Shown: positions 30,182 through 39,412, counted from the stretch's first letter. The stretch: 64,000 bases of DNA from Polynucleobacter yangtzensis (GCF_001595965.1 NZ_LOJI01000005.1:62001-126000); one strand, 5' to 3'. The notes: generated by a model from the sequence alone, not told the origin. Translations and numbers: made by a program.

Positions 30182-30682
30182 ATGCACTTATTTTCAGAAA
30201 ATCTCGCTGTAGAAATTTCATCCTACTACCGTAATTTGGCTTTGGGTCATGGGGTAGTGCCGAAGGTCTTTACTTTGGTAAATGGCGAGGGTGACCAATA
30301 CCTTTTCTTTATAGATGATCTCCCTTATGAGAAAGAGGAAGAAAAGAATCAATTTCTGGCATATATCGTTCAGCAGCATGATGCTGTTTGCTATGCTCGC
30401 GGCACTCTGGTGATTGTTGAAAAAAATCAACAATATATTGAGTTTGCTGTGATTGATAAAGATGATGCTCAAGCGATTGTCTGTTCTGCTCAGCTGACTA
30501 GGGATATGGACGATAAGCCAATTGGCTTGGGAGAGTTTGAGAAGACTCTAGTCAAGAAGGGTTCCATTATTTTTGGGGGTCTCTTTGCTCCTATTCAGCT
30601 GTCCGAAGAAAAGACTGAAGACTTCGAAAGTCTCTGGTTGGAAATGAAAGCAAAAATCTTGCACCGCTCAATGGGCTTGTAA
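30182..30682 (+). CDS. Uncharacterised cytosolic protein
   Basis: I do not recognise this 166-residue protein. It is acidic, has no signal peptide or membrane segment, and alternates strands and helices (for example VFTLVNGEGDQYLFFIDDLPY, CYARGTLVIVEK, IEFAVIDKDDAQAIV). It begins 18 bases after the DUF4239 gene on the same strand and overlaps the convergent APC permease gene by 15 bases. Codon use looks like that of its neighbours. Confidence 0.6.
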   Translation: MHLFSENLAVEISSYYRNLALGHGVVPKVFTLVNGEGDQYLFFIDDLPYEKEEEKNQFLAYIVQQHDAVCYARGTLVIVEKNQQYIEFAVIDKDDAQAIVCSAQLTRDMDDKPIGLGEFEKTLVKKGSIIFGGLFAPIQLSEEKTEDFESLWLEMKAKILHRSMGL

Positions 30683-31978
30683 TTTCTTTCTCAGAAATTT
30701 TCGAGATGTTGCTTCTATCGCAAAAGATCCAATTAAGGCGGCAATGAGAGCGATTGCACTTCCTCGAGCGCTATCAATCACATTGATAAATAAAGTCACA
30801 AACAAGCTTAGGTTGATGATGATTGCGGCCCAGAGTGGCCAAAGCTTGGCGCCAGTTTGCTTCCGCACACGAATATGTCCATAGGTAATTGCGGCGTAGA
30901 CCAATAAAAAGGCGAGACTCGCCATCTTTCCAACTACCTCTAGTGGGAAAGCTAATACCAAAGCAATAACTAAAACGGTAGATACAGTTAAAGAGCGTAA
31001 CCCTGTTTTTAGGACGGACTCGCCAAGTGCTTTGGAGATTGAGTTCTTATTGGCCATGTCGGCAGCAATATTGGATGCGGCAAAGATCGTGGCATTTAGA
31101 GCTGCAGCACAGGCTAAAAGGGCAGAGGCACCAATTACAACAAAGCCTGTCTTACCGGCCACTATTTGGGCCGCGTCCGCTAATACATGGCCGTTATAGG
31201 CTGCCATTTGGGCGGGGGATAGTAGCAGGATGGCTGCGGTACTTACTAGAACATAGGCAATAGTTACCAGCACAAGCGCTGAAAACATTGCCAGCGGAAG
31301 TTCCTTGCGAGGCTCTTGCATGGCATTGGAAGAGTTGGTGACTACACCAAAGCCTTGATAGTTGATGTACAAAATACCGGTAGCAATAGCAATGCCATTG
31401 ATAGACCAGTTCGACATCTTATGTGCGCCAATATCGGCAACATAAATGCCATCTATAGAAAAGAGTATTAGAGCAATTGTCACAAAGCCAATCGCCAGTG
31501 CCTCTACCTTGCCAACAAAATTGGTGCCAAGAAATTTAATCCCGGCGCAAAAAACTACTATGCCTGCGCTAACTAACTTTACTTCTAGCGGTGATAAATT
31601 GCCGCCAAGTAAGGTGTTGGCATATTCAGAAAAACCCGCAGCGTAAAGCGCGGCGGCAATTAGGTAGGCTATGAATTGAAATATATTGAGACCGCCAGAA
31701 ATAACGCCTGGGCCAAAACTCATCACGGTGAATGTGGCAGCTCCTCCGCTACTAGGAAACGTGGCACCTAATTTGGCATAGGAATAGACGGAGAAGGATG
31801 CAGCAATGGCGCCAAGCAAAAAGGCTAGTGGAATATGTGTTCCTGCATGAGCACTTGCAGTGCCCAACAGGGAAAACAGTCCCGCACCCATCATCCCGCC
31901 GATACCAAGGGCAGTGGCTGAAAAAAGGCTTATCCCTTTATTCTTCTTGCTCGAGGTTTTGAGTAGGTTGGGGTTCAA
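30668..31978 (-). CDS. APC-family amino acid permease
   Basis: The 436-residue protein has about twelve hydrophobic segments and the APC signature at the first one, FSATALGIGGMMGAGLFSLLG, where the unwound GxG substrate loop lies, and YAKLGATFPSSGGAATFT in the next. The shape resembles low-copy amino-acid transporters annotated as APC family permease; substrate unknown. The start is TTG at 31978, since no in-frame ATG or GTG lies upstream before a clear break. tRNA-Leu lies 90 bases upstream on the same strand. Confidence 0.87.
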   Translation of the reverse strand: MNPNLLKTSSKKNKGISLFSATALGIGGMMGAGLFSLLGTASAHAGTHIPLAFLLGAIAASFSVYSYAKLGATFPSSGGAATFTVMSFGPGVISGGLNIFQFIAYLIAAALYAAGFSEYANTLLGGNLSPLEVKLVSAGIVVFCAGIKFLGTNFVGKVEALAIGFVTIALILFSIDGIYVADIGAHKMSNWSINGIAIATGILYINYQGFGVVTNSSNAMQEPRKELPLAMFSALVLVTIAYVLVSTAAILLLSPAQMAAYNGHVLADAAQIVAGKTGFVVIGASALLACAAALNATIFAASNIAADMANKNSISKALGESVLKTGLRSLTVSTVLVIALVLAFPLEVVGKMASLAFLLVYAAITYGHIRVRKQTGAKLWPLWAAIIINLSLFVTLFINVIDSARGSAIALIAALIGSFAIEATSRKFLRKKLQAH

Positions 31979-32068
31979 TTTGGAGTCTATGGGCTGGTAA
32001 TAAGTTGGGTTCAGCAGCGGAGCGACAGAGCCCTGTATTCAGACTCATAAGGGTGACTTTAAGCTATT

Positions 32069-32155
32069 TGGTGCCCAGGAAGGGACTCGAACCCCCACAA
32101 CCTTACGATCGCCAGCACCTGAAGCTGGTGCGTCTACCAATTTCGCCACCTGGGC
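32069..32155 (-). tRNA. tRNA-Leu (anticodon CAG)
   Basis: Read on the minus strand, this 87-base gene has acceptor stem GCCCAGG/CCTGGGC, an anticodon stem CCAGC/GCTGG enclosing the seven-base loop TTCAGGT with anticodon CAG, a long variable arm as expected for leucine tRNA, and a T arm with TTCGAGT. The 3' CCA is encoded. It reads CUG codons. It is transcribed leftward toward the permease gene. Confidence 0.97.
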
Positions 32156-32163
32156 ATGCCTTT

Positions 32164-32193
32164 ATTATAGAGGGATGGGCATTTCTAGGTCAT
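32164..32193 (-). promoter_or_regulatory. Promoter of tRNA-Leu
   Basis: On the minus strand a perfect TATAAT (plus 32164-32169) lies 18 bases from ATGACC (plus 32188-32193), a four-of-six match to TTGACA. Transcription would begin a couple of bases before the mature tRNA 5' end at 32155. Confidence 0.6.
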
Positions 32194-32312
32194 TTCTGGC
32201 CCCATTTCGCTTTTTCCCATCGGACTTGGTGGTTTGATACAGTAGCCTTATTCATAACAAAAACAGATATCTCTAGATATATAGACAGGGCATGTATTGC
32301 CGAAGGAATTAA

Positions 32313-34694
32313 ATGCGTAAAGCAAAAGACTTGGTGCCACGTGAAGCTGACCGTTTAGGTACAGTTCAAGGGCACCGAGATGGATTTGGATTTGTTATTC
32401 CCGATGATGGTGGTGAAGATATCTTTCTATCTGAAAGAGAAATGTCTCGCGTCATGCACGGCGATAGAGTCAATGTTAGGGTTCTGGGTACAGACCGCCG
32501 CGGTCGTCCTGAAGGTCAAATCGTTGAAGTTGTTCTTCATGCCAATAAAGTAGTTATCGGCCGCCTCTTAAATGAGAATGGTGTTTTGATTGTTGCGCCA
32601 GAAGATAAGCGCATCGGCCATGACATTTTGATTCCACCAAAAGGTCAGGGCAATGCCAAATTAGGCCAAGTGGTTAGTGTCGAGATTATCGATTACCCAG
32701 ATAGCTATCGCCAAGCGGTTGGGCGCGTAGTAGAGGTCTTGGGTGAGATTGACGATCCCGGTATGGAAATCGAAATCGCTGTGCGTAAGTATGGCGTACC
32801 CCATGAGTTTTCTGCTGCTGCTATGAAAGAGGCCGCAGCCTTACCGGATACAGTCCAGCAGGCTGATCTAGAAGGTCGTGTTGATCTGCGTGATGTGCCC
32901 TTGGTTACGATCGATGGTGCTGACGCACGAGATTTTGATGATGCGGTTTACTGTGAGCCGGTTATGTACGGCCAGACTAAGGCTTGGCGTTTAATCGTGG
33001 CAATTGCTGACGTATCGCATTACGTTAAACCTGGTCAGCCATTGGATGATGAAGGTTTGTTGCGCGCTACTTCGGTGTATTTCCCAAGGCGTGTGATCCC
33101 AATGCTGCCAGAGAAGATCTCCAATGGTCTTTGCTCTCTTAATCCGGGTGTAGATCGCTTGTGTATGGTTTGCGATTCTGTTGTGGATAACAACGGTATT
33201 GTGTTGGCATATCAGTTCTATCCAGCGGTAATGCACTCAGCACAAAGATTCACTTACGACACTGTTTGGGAGATTCTTTCTAATAGCAAGGGTCCTGAAG
33301 CAACTCGCTTTGCACAGTTCCGCCCATTACTAACAAATCTCTACTCGTTGTTTAAGATTTTGTTATCAGCCCGTGAGAAGCGGGGTGCTATTGAGTTTGA
33401 AACAACTGAGACTCAAATCATTAGCAATGAGCTAGGCAAGATTCTGAGGATTGAGCCACGTCTCCGCAATGATGCACACCGCTTAATTGAAGAGTGTATG
33501 TTGACTGCTAACGTTTGTGCCGCAGACTTCATTGATAAAAATAAGCACCTCAGCTTGTATCGTGTTCACGGTGAGCCATCAGAAGAGAAGTTGGTTACTT
33601 TGCGCCAAGTTCTCAGAACCTCCGGTCTCTCATTGGGCGGCGGCGATAAACCTAAGCCACGCGATTACGCTAAATTGATGCGTGAGATTAAAGAGCGGCC
33701 AGATGCCAATATGCTGCAGTCGGTTGTATTGCGTTCTATGCAGCAGGCGATGTACCAGCCAGATAACGAAGGCCACTTTGGCTTGGCTTATCCAGCTTAC
33801 TCTCACTTCACGAGCCCGATTCGTCGCTACCCTGACTTGCTAACGCATCGCGTGATCAAGTCGATCCTCCAGAAAAAGCCTTACGTACCAGTCTTGCCGC
33901 CGAAGGTGCCTCTCAACCTCACTCTGCCACGCAAAGGTAAGGGTCGTGAGAATGCAGTTAATGCCAAGAAATCCCAAAGCGATGCAAAAGCAGGGGTCAA
34001 GGGTGCAAAAACACCTAAAGGCGCAAATGCCGCATTGCCAATCTGGGGTCAACTGGGTGTTCACTGCTCATCGAATGAGCGCCGTGCTGATGAAGCATCT
34101 CGTGATGTTGAAGCATGGCTCAAGTGTTACTACATGCGCGACCACTTGGGTCAAGAGTATGCGGGTACAGTCACTGGCGTAGCCAACTTTGGCTTATTCA
34201 TTCAGTTGGAAAATCTGTTCGTCGAAGGTATGGTGCATGTCACTGAACTCGGCGGTGATTACTTCCAATATGACGAAGCGCGCCAAGAATTGCGCGGTGA
34301 GCGTACTGGAATACGTTATCGCTTAGGTGATCGTATGCATGTATTGGTAAGTCGTGTTGATTTAGATGCTCGTAAGATTGAATTTAGCTTAGTTAAGTCA
34401 GTTGGAGCAGAGCCTGGCGGATCATCTAACCGCCGTCAGTTATTGTTGGCAACTGATACTGGTAGACCCAATAAAAAAGCAGCTTCTAAAAAGAGTCGTC
34501 CGGATAATAAGATCCCGCAAAAGCCTAGTGGTATCAATGTGAATGCGGCTAAATCTGCGGGCACACTAGGTGCTAACCAGTCAAAGAGCAAAGCCACTCG
34601 CAAAAGCGCCAAGACCAGCAAACCTGGAAGATCTGTTGGTAAACCGACGGGTAGCAAGCCTCCAGTTCGCAGCACTAAAGCGCGCCGCAAATAA
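32313..34694 (+). CDS. rnr: Ribonuclease R
   Basis: RNase R is a processive 3'-5' exoribonuclease that degrades structured RNA and works in quality control with tmRNA. The 793-residue protein has cold-shock domains (from GTVQGHRDGFGFV), the RNB catalytic domain with DGADARDFDDAV (metal-binding aspartates), an S1 domain (YAGTVTGVANFGLFIQLENLFVEGMVHV is its start) and a Lys/Ser/Ala-rich tail. Compared with E. coli (813) it lacks the N-terminal helix-turn-helix; a stop codon directly precedes the ATG at 32313, so none is hidden. A Lys/Ala-rich insert lies before the LGVHCSSNERRAD segment. AAGGA precedes the start. Confidence 0.96.
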   Translation: MRKAKDLVPREADRLGTVQGHRDGFGFVIPDDGGEDIFLSEREMSRVMHGDRVNVRVLGTDRRGRPEGQIVEVVLHANKVVIGRLLNENGVLIVAPEDKRIGHDILIPPKGQGNAKLGQVVSVEIIDYPDSYRQAVGRVVEVLGEIDDPGMEIEIAVRKYGVPHEFSAAAMKEAAALPDTVQQADLEGRVDLRDVPLVTIDGADARDFDDAVYCEPVMYGQTKAWRLIVAIADVSHYVKPGQPLDDEGLLRATSVYFPRRVIPMLPEKISNGLCSLNPGVDRLCMVCDSVVDNNGIVLAYQFYPAVMHSAQRFTYDTVWEILSNSKGPEATRFAQFRPLLTNLYSLFKILLSAREKRGAIEFETTETQIISNELGKILRIEPRLRNDAHRLIEECMLTANVCAADFIDKNKHLSLYRVHGEPSEEKLVTLRQVLRTSGLSLGGGDKPKPRDYAKLMREIKERPDANMLQSVVLRSMQQAMYQPDNEGHFGLAYPAYSHFTSPIRRYPDLLTHRVIKSILQKKPYVPVLPPKVPLNLTLPRKGKGRENAVNAKKSQSDAKAGVKGAKTPKGANAALPIWGQLGVHCSSNERRADEASRDVEAWLKCYYMRDHLGQEYAGTVTGVANFGLFIQLENLFVEGMVHVTELGGDYFQYDEARQELRGERTGIRYRLGDRMHVLVSRVDLDARKIEFSLVKSVGAEPGGSSNRRQLLLATDTGRPNKKAASKKSRPDNKIPQKPSGINVNAAKSAGTLGANQSKSKATRKSAKTSKPGRSVGKPTGSKPPVRSTKARRK

Positions 34695-34729
34695 AGACAC
34701 TCTGTATAGAAATTAAGTTAGAAAAGAAA

Positions 34730-35497
34730 ATGAAACAAATATTAGTAGGGTTCCATGCAGTGCAAGCGCGTTTGCGGGTAGATCCAGGTAGCTTGAAGTC
34801 GGTGTACTTTGATTCTGGTCGTCGCGACAGGCGCATGGGTGATTTTTTAAAGCAAGCCGAAGAGATTCTGGGTGAGCGTTTGCATGCAGCAGACGCTGAA
34901 CGTCTCCATAAGTTAACTGGGCATGACCGTCACCAAGGTGTAGTTGCTTTGGCTGAAAAAATGACTGTTGCCAGAACCATTACTGAAGTGGTTGAAGATG
35001 CAGAGGGTGCGCAGAAGAAACCATTATTTTTGGTTTTGGACGGTGTTACTGATCCCCATAACTTTGGTGCATGTCTGCGCGTAGCGGATGGTGCTGGTGT
35101 AGATGCAGTTGTAATCCCTAAAGATCGCTCAGCATCCATTAATGCCACCGTAAGCAAGGTATCCAGTGGCGCAGCAGAAGTCATGCCTGTGATTACTGTT
35201 ACCAATCTTGTTCGTAGCATGAAAGAAATGCAAGAAGCGGGAGTTTGGCTGATTGGTACGGATGATGAAGCGACTAAGTCGATCTATGACATCGATCTTA
35301 CGGGCTCTATTGGTATTGTCATGGGGGCCGAAGGCGAGGGCATGCGTCGCCTCACAAAAGAAAACTGTGACGAGCTAGTCCGTATCCCAATGCAGGGGGT
35401 GGTCTCCAGTTTGAATGTATCGGTTGCAAGTGGCGTATGCTTGTATGAGGCATTAAGACAGCGCCTAGCCAAAGTATCTGACAAAGCTGCTAAGTAA
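34730..35497 (+). CDS. rlmB: 23S rRNA (guanosine-2251-2'-O)-methyltransferase RlmB
   Basis: RlmB is a SPOUT-fold (TrmH family) enzyme that methylates the ribose of G2251 in the peptidyl-tRNA site of 23S rRNA. The 255-residue protein has the N-terminal substrate-binding domain and the three knot motifs: LDGVTDPHNFGACLRVADG, GIVMGAEGEGMRRLT and IPMQGVVSSLNVSVASG. It follows rnr by 35 bases, the common rnr-rlmB pairing. Confidence 0.96.
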   Translation: MKQILVGFHAVQARLRVDPGSLKSVYFDSGRRDRRMGDFLKQAEEILGERLHAADAERLHKLTGHDRHQGVVALAEKMTVARTITEVVEDAEGAQKKPLFLVLDGVTDPHNFGACLRVADGAGVDAVVIPKDRSASINATVSKVSSGAAEVMPVITVTNLVRSMKEMQEAGVWLIGTDDEATKSIYDIDLTGSIGIVMGAEGEGMRRLTKENCDELVRIPMQGVVSSLNVSVASGVCLYEALRQRLAKVSDKAAK

Positions 35498-35512
35498 AAT
35501 AAGGAGCTTCAT

Positions 35513-35698
35513 ATGAAATGCAATATGGGACATACAGATCGCGTTCTGCGAATGACTGTTGGCGTAACTCTGATGGGTTTAGCTGGTTTTGGTATTACCG
35601 GCCCCTGGGCCTGGATTGGCGTGATCCCGCTATTAACGGGAATGATTGGCAATTGCCCAGCTTACTCAATACTAGGTATTAATACCGGCAAGAAGTAA
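35513..35698 (+). CDS. DUF2892 small membrane protein
   Basis: The 61-residue protein has two hydrophobic segments separated by a short turn (VGVTLMGLAGFGI and WAWIGVIPLLTGMIGNCPAYSILG) and the family signature MIGNCPAYSILGINT, as in the membrane part of YgaP-like proteins. Function of stand-alone DUF2892 proteins is unknown; conserved cysteines (Cys3, Cys48) suggest redox or sulfur links but that is inference. AAGGAG precedes the start and rlmB ends 15 bases upstream. Confidence 0.88.
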   Translation: MKCNMGHTDRVLRMTVGVTLMGLAGFGITGPWAWIGVIPLLTGMIGNCPAYSILGINTGKK

Positions 35699-35702
35699 GC
35701 GG

Positions 35703-35740
35703 TATTAAAAATTACTACTGGTCAATCAACTGGCCAGTAG
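35703..35740 (-). terminator. Terminator of tal
   Basis: On the minus strand a seven-base stem CTACTGG/CCAGTAG (plus 35715-35721 and 35734-35740) is followed by TAATTTTTAATA. The tal stop codon (35726-35728) lies in the loop, so the terminator overlaps the end of the gene. Confidence 0.65.
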
Positions 35741-36703
35741 CGCTTCTAACTTCTCAGTATCCATGCAGAAGTTCCGAATGCCTTCAGCTAATTTTTCAGT
35801 CGCCATGGCATCGTTATTGAGTTGCAGGCGGAAATTGGACTCATCGAGCTTAAGGGGCTTAATGCCTTCAGCCTGTAATGCCGCTTGAGCATTAGCGGGA
35901 TTAAGTTTTTTCTCAACAGACGCATTACTACCTTGAAGTTCGGCTAATAGTTCAGGGCTAATGGTTAGTAGGTCGACGCCTGCCAACTCCAGTATCTGGC
36001 TAGTGTTTCTGAAACTTGCACCCATGATTTCGGTTGGGATGCCAAAGTGCTTGTAGTAATGAAAAATTCTCTTCACTGAAATCACGCCAGGATCATTTGC
36101 TCCGCCATTGGCGGTATCGCTCCAGTTGGCACCAAGCTTAGCTTTATTCCAATCAGTAATGCGACCCACAAATGGAGAGATCAATTTGGCATTGGCTGCG
36201 CCACAGGCTGCTGCCTGAACTAAAGAGAAGAGTAAGGTCATATTGCAATGAATGCCTTGGGCTTCTAATTCTTTTGCGGCAGCAATGCCCTCCCATGTGC
36301 CGGCTAATTTAATCAGAATGCGATTGCGATCAATTCCGTGAGATTCGTATAGGGCAATTAAATGCTTGGCTTTGGCAACAGTACCTTTAGTGTCAAAAGA
36401 AAGTCTGGCATCCACTTCGGTAGAAACACGACCAGGGACAATCTTCAAAATCTCCAAGCCAAATGCAACCAAGATGTAATCCACGAGGTCGGTTGGGTTC
36501 ATGCCTGGATGGGCTGCTTTTACAGACTTCACTAAATCCTGGTAATTGCTTTGCTGAGCAGCTTTTAGAATCAGCGAGGGGTTGGTAGTCGCATCCTGCG
36601 GTTGGAAGGCCTGCATACGCTCAAAATCGCCTGTATCGGCTACAACCGTAGTGAGTTTCTTGAGTTGTTCTAACTGGCTTAATGCTGAGGCGGTGCTGTT
36701 CAT
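35726..36703 (-). CDS. tal: Transaldolase
   Basis: Transaldolase moves a dihydroxyacetone unit between sugar phosphates in the non-oxidative pentose phosphate pathway. The 325-residue protein has the barrel start [10 protein letters not shown] and the catalytic lysine in [13 protein letters not shown] chose the ATG at 36703; a TTG at 36715 would add four residues. It is divergent from rpiA, another enzyme of the same pathway, with a 93-base spacer. Confidence 0.95.
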   Translation of the reverse strand: MNSTASALSQLEQLKKLTTVVADTGDFERMQAFQPQDATTNPSLILKAAQQSNYQDLVKSVKAAHPGMNPTDLVDYILVAFGLEILKIVPGRVSTEVDARLSFDTKGTVAKAKHLIALYESHGIDRNRILIKLAGTWEGIAAAKELEAQGIHCNMTLLFSLVQAAACGAANAKLISPFVGRITDWNKAKLGANWSDTANGGANDPGVISVKRIFHYYKHFGIPTEIMGASFRNTSQILELAGVDLLTISPELLAELQGSNASVEKKLNPANAQAALQAEGIKPLKLDESNFRLQLNNDAMATEKLAEGIRNFCMDTEKLEALLAS

Positions 36704-36796
36704 GGGCTTGCTCAATGCTCTAAAGTGGTTTGCTTGTGAATATCATATGATAGATGGATTAATTACTCAGTTCCAGTAAAGGCGTTTGATAGCTAT

Positions 36797-37507
36797 ATGA
36801 ATCAAGATCAACTCAAGCAAATGGTAGGTGAGGCGGCCAGAGATGAAGTTCTCAAGTTGCCCGCTGGACAGGTTTTGGGGGTGGGCACAGGCTCTACTGC
36901 CAATTGCTTTATTGATGCGCTAGCTCCGCATAAGGATCATTTTGCAGGCACGGTATCTAGCTCTAATGCGACTACGGAGCGCTTGCTAAAGCACGGTTTT
37001 AAAGTGCTTGATCCCAACGATGTCCAAGGCTTGCCTGCTTATGTAGATGGTGCAGATGAAATCGATCCAACTGGACATATGATTAAAGGTGGCGGTGGGG
37101 CACTTACTAGAGAAAAAATCATTGCCTCTATGGCAAAGCAATTCATTTGCATTTGTGACTCATCAAAGCAGGTGCCGGTTCTAGGTAACTTTGCGCTGCC
37201 AGTAGAAATCATTCCTCTTGCTCAGGGTGTCGTGAGTCGCGAATTGGAGAGGTTTGGCGGCAAGGTAACTCTCCGCTTGGCGAAAAATACTCGCGCTGAT
37301 CTCAATCAAACACCAGCTGAGCCGTTTGTTACGGATAACGGTGGATGGATCTTGGACGTCGCAGGTTTAAAGATTGCCAACCCAGTTCAGATGGAGGCGC
37401 AAATCAATCAAATTGCCGGCGTAATCACCGTAGGCTTATTTGCCAAAGAAAAAGCCAATATTTTGCTAGTTAGTGATGCTGCAGGCGTTGAGCGAATCGT
37501 TCTCTAG
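36797..37507 (+). CDS. rpiA: Ribose-5-phosphate isomerase A
   Basis: RpiA interconverts ribose 5-phosphate and ribulose 5-phosphate. The 236-residue protein has the phosphate loop GVGTGSTANCFID, the catalytic region YVDGADEID and IKGGGGALTREKI with the active-site residues. Divergent arrangement with tal suggests shared control of the pentose phosphate pathway, though no operator was identified. The start has no strong ribosome-binding site. Confidence 0.97.
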   Translation: MNQDQLKQMVGEAARDEVLKLPAGQVLGVGTGSTANCFIDALAPHKDHFAGTVSSSNATTERLLKHGFKVLDPNDVQGLPAYVDGADEIDPTGHMIKGGGGALTREKIIASMAKQFICICDSSKQVPVLGNFALPVEIIPLAQGVVSRELERFGGKVTLRLAKNTRADLNQTPAEPFVTDNGGWILDVAGLKIANPVQMEAQINQIAGVITVGLFAKEKANILLVSDAAGVERIVL

Positions 37508-37511
37508 AAAA

Positions 37512-37543
37512 TAAAAAACCCGACGGGGTATCCCCATCGGGTT
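37512..37543 (-). terminator. Terminator downstream of rpiA and of the ncRNA candidate
   Basis: A twelve-base stem with one mismatch (37517-37528 with 37532-37543, loop TAT) is GC-rich. On the minus strand it is followed by a strong TTTTTTATTTTC tract; on the plus strand only by GTTTTGC. It therefore best serves leftward transcription but may also stop rpiA. Confidence 0.85.
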
Positions 37544-37670
37544 GTTTTGCCATGGTTTGCATGGCGCAGGCGCTCGGAAGGTATTTAGTTCCTTAGCCTA
37601 TAAGCACATAGATGTACTTATTAAGATTGGCTTTCGCCAATGTGGCAGGGCACTATAACTGCCTCACCAC
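37512..37670 (-). ncRNA. Candidate structured non-coding RNA between rpiA and yggX
   Basis: Read leftward, this stretch of about 160 bases holds a chain of stem-loops: GTGG..CCAC with inner GGCA/TGCC, a perfect ATTGGC-GAAA-GCCAAT hairpin (37624-37639), a nine-pair hairpin around 37601-37622 with a TCTA loop, GCCATG/CATGGC with a CAAAC loop near 37550-37566, and a terminator. A promoter-like TTGACA/TAGGAT lies just upstream. No open frame of note is present. It could be a stand-alone sRNA or the processed 3' end of the yggX transcript. It does not obviously match tmRNA, RNase P RNA or SRP RNA; a 6S RNA cannot be excluded by eye. Confidence 0.5.
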
Positions 37671-37676
37671 GACTTC

Positions 37677-37704
37677 ATCCTACGCTTATCTTTGGCGGTG
37701 TCAA
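37677..37704 (-). promoter_or_regulatory. Candidate promoter of the ncRNA
   Basis: On the minus strand a perfect TTGACA (plus 37699-37704) is separated by 16 bases from TAGGAT (plus 37677-37682, four of six). The -35 element is embedded in a short inverted repeat, GGTGT-CA-ACACC on the plus strand, which could be an operator. Confidence 0.5.
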
Positions 37705-37742
37705 CACCCCAAATCAATATTTAATTAAAAGATGATGAATAT

Positions 37743-38015
37743 TTATTCTGCTGGAGGCACATAACCTTGAGCCATATCTGCGCCACCCTCAAAGAAATAC
37801 TTTTCCACCTGCTTTAAGAGGTATTGGCGCGCGCGCGGGTCTGCCATATTGAGGCGATTTTCATTAATCAACATGGTTTGCTGCTTTAACCAACCAGCCC
37901 AAGCTTCTTTTGAAACTTGATTCCAAATCTTTTTGCCCAACTCTCCAGGAAGAGGAGCGAAATCCATGCCTTCAGCTTCTTTGTTGAGTTTGATACATTG
38001 AACCATGCGTGCCAT
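37743..38015 (-). CDS. yggX: YggX family Fe(II)-trafficking / oxidative damage protection protein
   Basis: The 90-residue protein matches the YggX family over its whole length, with the N-terminal [20 protein letters not shown] (one conserved cysteine) and the helical [20 protein letters not shown]. YggX helps protect iron-sulfur proteins from oxidative damage and may move iron. It lies downstream of argA on the same strand, 32 bases away, and upstream of the structured RNA candidate. Confidence 0.95.
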   Translation of the reverse strand: MARMVQCIKLNKEAEGMDFAPLPGELGKKIWNQVSKEAWAGWLKQQTMLINENRLNMADPRARQYLLKQVEKYFFEGGADMAQGYVPPAE

Positions 38016-38047
38016 CTGTAATGCCTTTCTAGTATTTCTAGTGTTTC

Positions 38048-39412
38048 TTATAGATCTTTAGTTAAAACCATGGACTTACGGTCCCAGTTATAAATTTGTT
38101 TTCTTTCTTCAGGCAAGTCATCCACTGACGCCCGTTTAAAGCCGCGCTTTAAGAACCAGTGCTCAGTTCTTGTCGTAAGAACAAATAATTTTTTGATGCC
38201 TTCTTGTTTGGCGCGCATCTCAACACGCTTTAGCAGACGCTCACCGTCACCTGATCCTTGAACATCAGGATCAACAGCAAGGCATGCTAGCTCACCAACG
38301 CCATTCGGAAAAGGGAAGAGTGCCGCGCAACCGAAGAGAACCCGATCGTGCTCAATCACCGAGAAGCGCTGAATATCACGCTCGATCACATCTTGACCGC
38401 GAGCAGCCAAGATACCTTCCTCTTCAAGAGGCATAGTCAATTGCAATATGCCGCCAACGTCATCTTGGTTGGCTTCACGTAAGTTCTCAATATCGGATGA
38501 AGCTAGCATCATGCCAATACCATCATGGGTAAAGAGCTCTTCCAGGAGCGCGCCATCTTGGTTGCAAGGCAGGAAGTGAACACGGCTAACACCAGCTCGA
38601 ATCGCTCTACCAGCGGTATTCAATAGACCCTTCATGCCGAGGTCCATATCTTTGTGCTGCGCGACATATTCTTGTAGCTGTGGCATTGACAGTTCGGTAA
38701 TGAAGTCACCTTCAGCATCCTTAAGGCCGGCATATGGGCTCAAGAAAATCAGCTTATCTGCTTTGAGCGCTGCAGCGGTAGATGCCGCTACATCTTCATA
38801 AGCCAAGTTGAATGCTTGACCCGTTGGTGAAAAACCTAAAGGTGAAAGCAAAACAATTTTGTTGCTATCCAGAGACTGTCTAATCGAACCAGAGTCCACT
38901 TTACGAACCAGTCCTGTATGAATGTAGTCAGTACCCTCAACAACACCTACCGGCATAGCAGTAATAAAGTTGCCAGAGATTACCGAAATGCGTGAACCAG
39001 CCATTGGAGTATTTGGAAGACCACGACTAAATGCCGCCTCAATATCCAGACGTAATTCACCGGCAGCTTCTTTGACACACTCTAGTGCGGCAGCATCGGT
39101 AATCCGGTAGCTGTGCATTGCACTCTTACCGAACTTACTTTTAATGTTGCGGAGCATGAGCTGCTCTTCAATTTGCGGGCGAATGCCATGAACCAAAACA
39201 ATACGCATGCCCATGGCGTGCAACATGGCGATATCTTCAATCAGGTTCTCAAGACCGATTTCTTGCACGAGCTCACCCGCAAAAGCAATCACAAAGGTCT
39301 TTTCGCGGAAGCTATGAATATAGGGCGCAACATCACGCAGCCACCCTACAAAAGGGAAGTTGGAGGTCGTTTCTTCGGCCAATGTGGCCTGATTTGGTGC
39401 ATTTGTCGGCAT
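38048..39412 (-). CDS. argA: Amino-acid N-acetyltransferase (N-acetylglutamate synthase)
   Basis: ArgA acetylates glutamate at the start of arginine synthesis. The 454-residue protein has an N-terminal amino-acid-kinase-like domain (about 15-290, with [14 protein letters not shown]) that binds arginine as feedback inhibitor, and a C-terminal GNAT domain (about 300-450) with the acetyl-CoA loop [15 protein letters not shown]. Length matches the classical ArgA. The start codon lies only 17 bases from the divergent hrpA start. Confidence 0.95.
   Translation of the reverse strand: MPTNAPNQATLAEETTSNFPFVGWLRDVAPYIHSFREKTFVIAFAGELVQEIGLENLIEDIAMLHAMGMRIVLVHGIRPQIEEQLMLRNIKSKFGKSAMHSYRITDAAALECVKEAAGELRLDIEAAFSRGLPNTPMAGSRISVISGNFITAMPVGVVEGTDYIHTGLVRKVDSGSIRQSLDSNKIVLLSPLGFSPTGQAFNLAYEDVAASTAAALKADKLIFLSPYAGLKDAEGDFITELSMPQLQEYVAQHKDMDLGMKGLLNTAGRAIRAGVSRVHFLPCNQDGALLEELFTHDGIGMMLASSDIENLREANQDDVGGILQLTMPLEEEGILAARGQDVIERDIQRFSVIEHDRVLFGCAALFPFPNGVGELACLAVDPDVQGSGDGERLLKRVEMRAKQEGIKKLFVLTTRTEHWFLKRGFKRASVDDLPEERKQIYNWDRKSMVLTKDL

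Noticed and set aside
32005..32358. 117-codon rightward frame across the tRNA-Leu region
   Set aside because: It is antisense to a clear tRNA gene and runs into the rnr start in another frame; the apparent peptide is an artefact.
34436..34690. 84-codon minus-strand frame opposite the rnr tail, rich in Leu and Val
   Set aside because: It is the complement of a Lys/Ser/Ala-rich tail, which naturally gives a hydrophobic-looking antisense product; there is no start signal.
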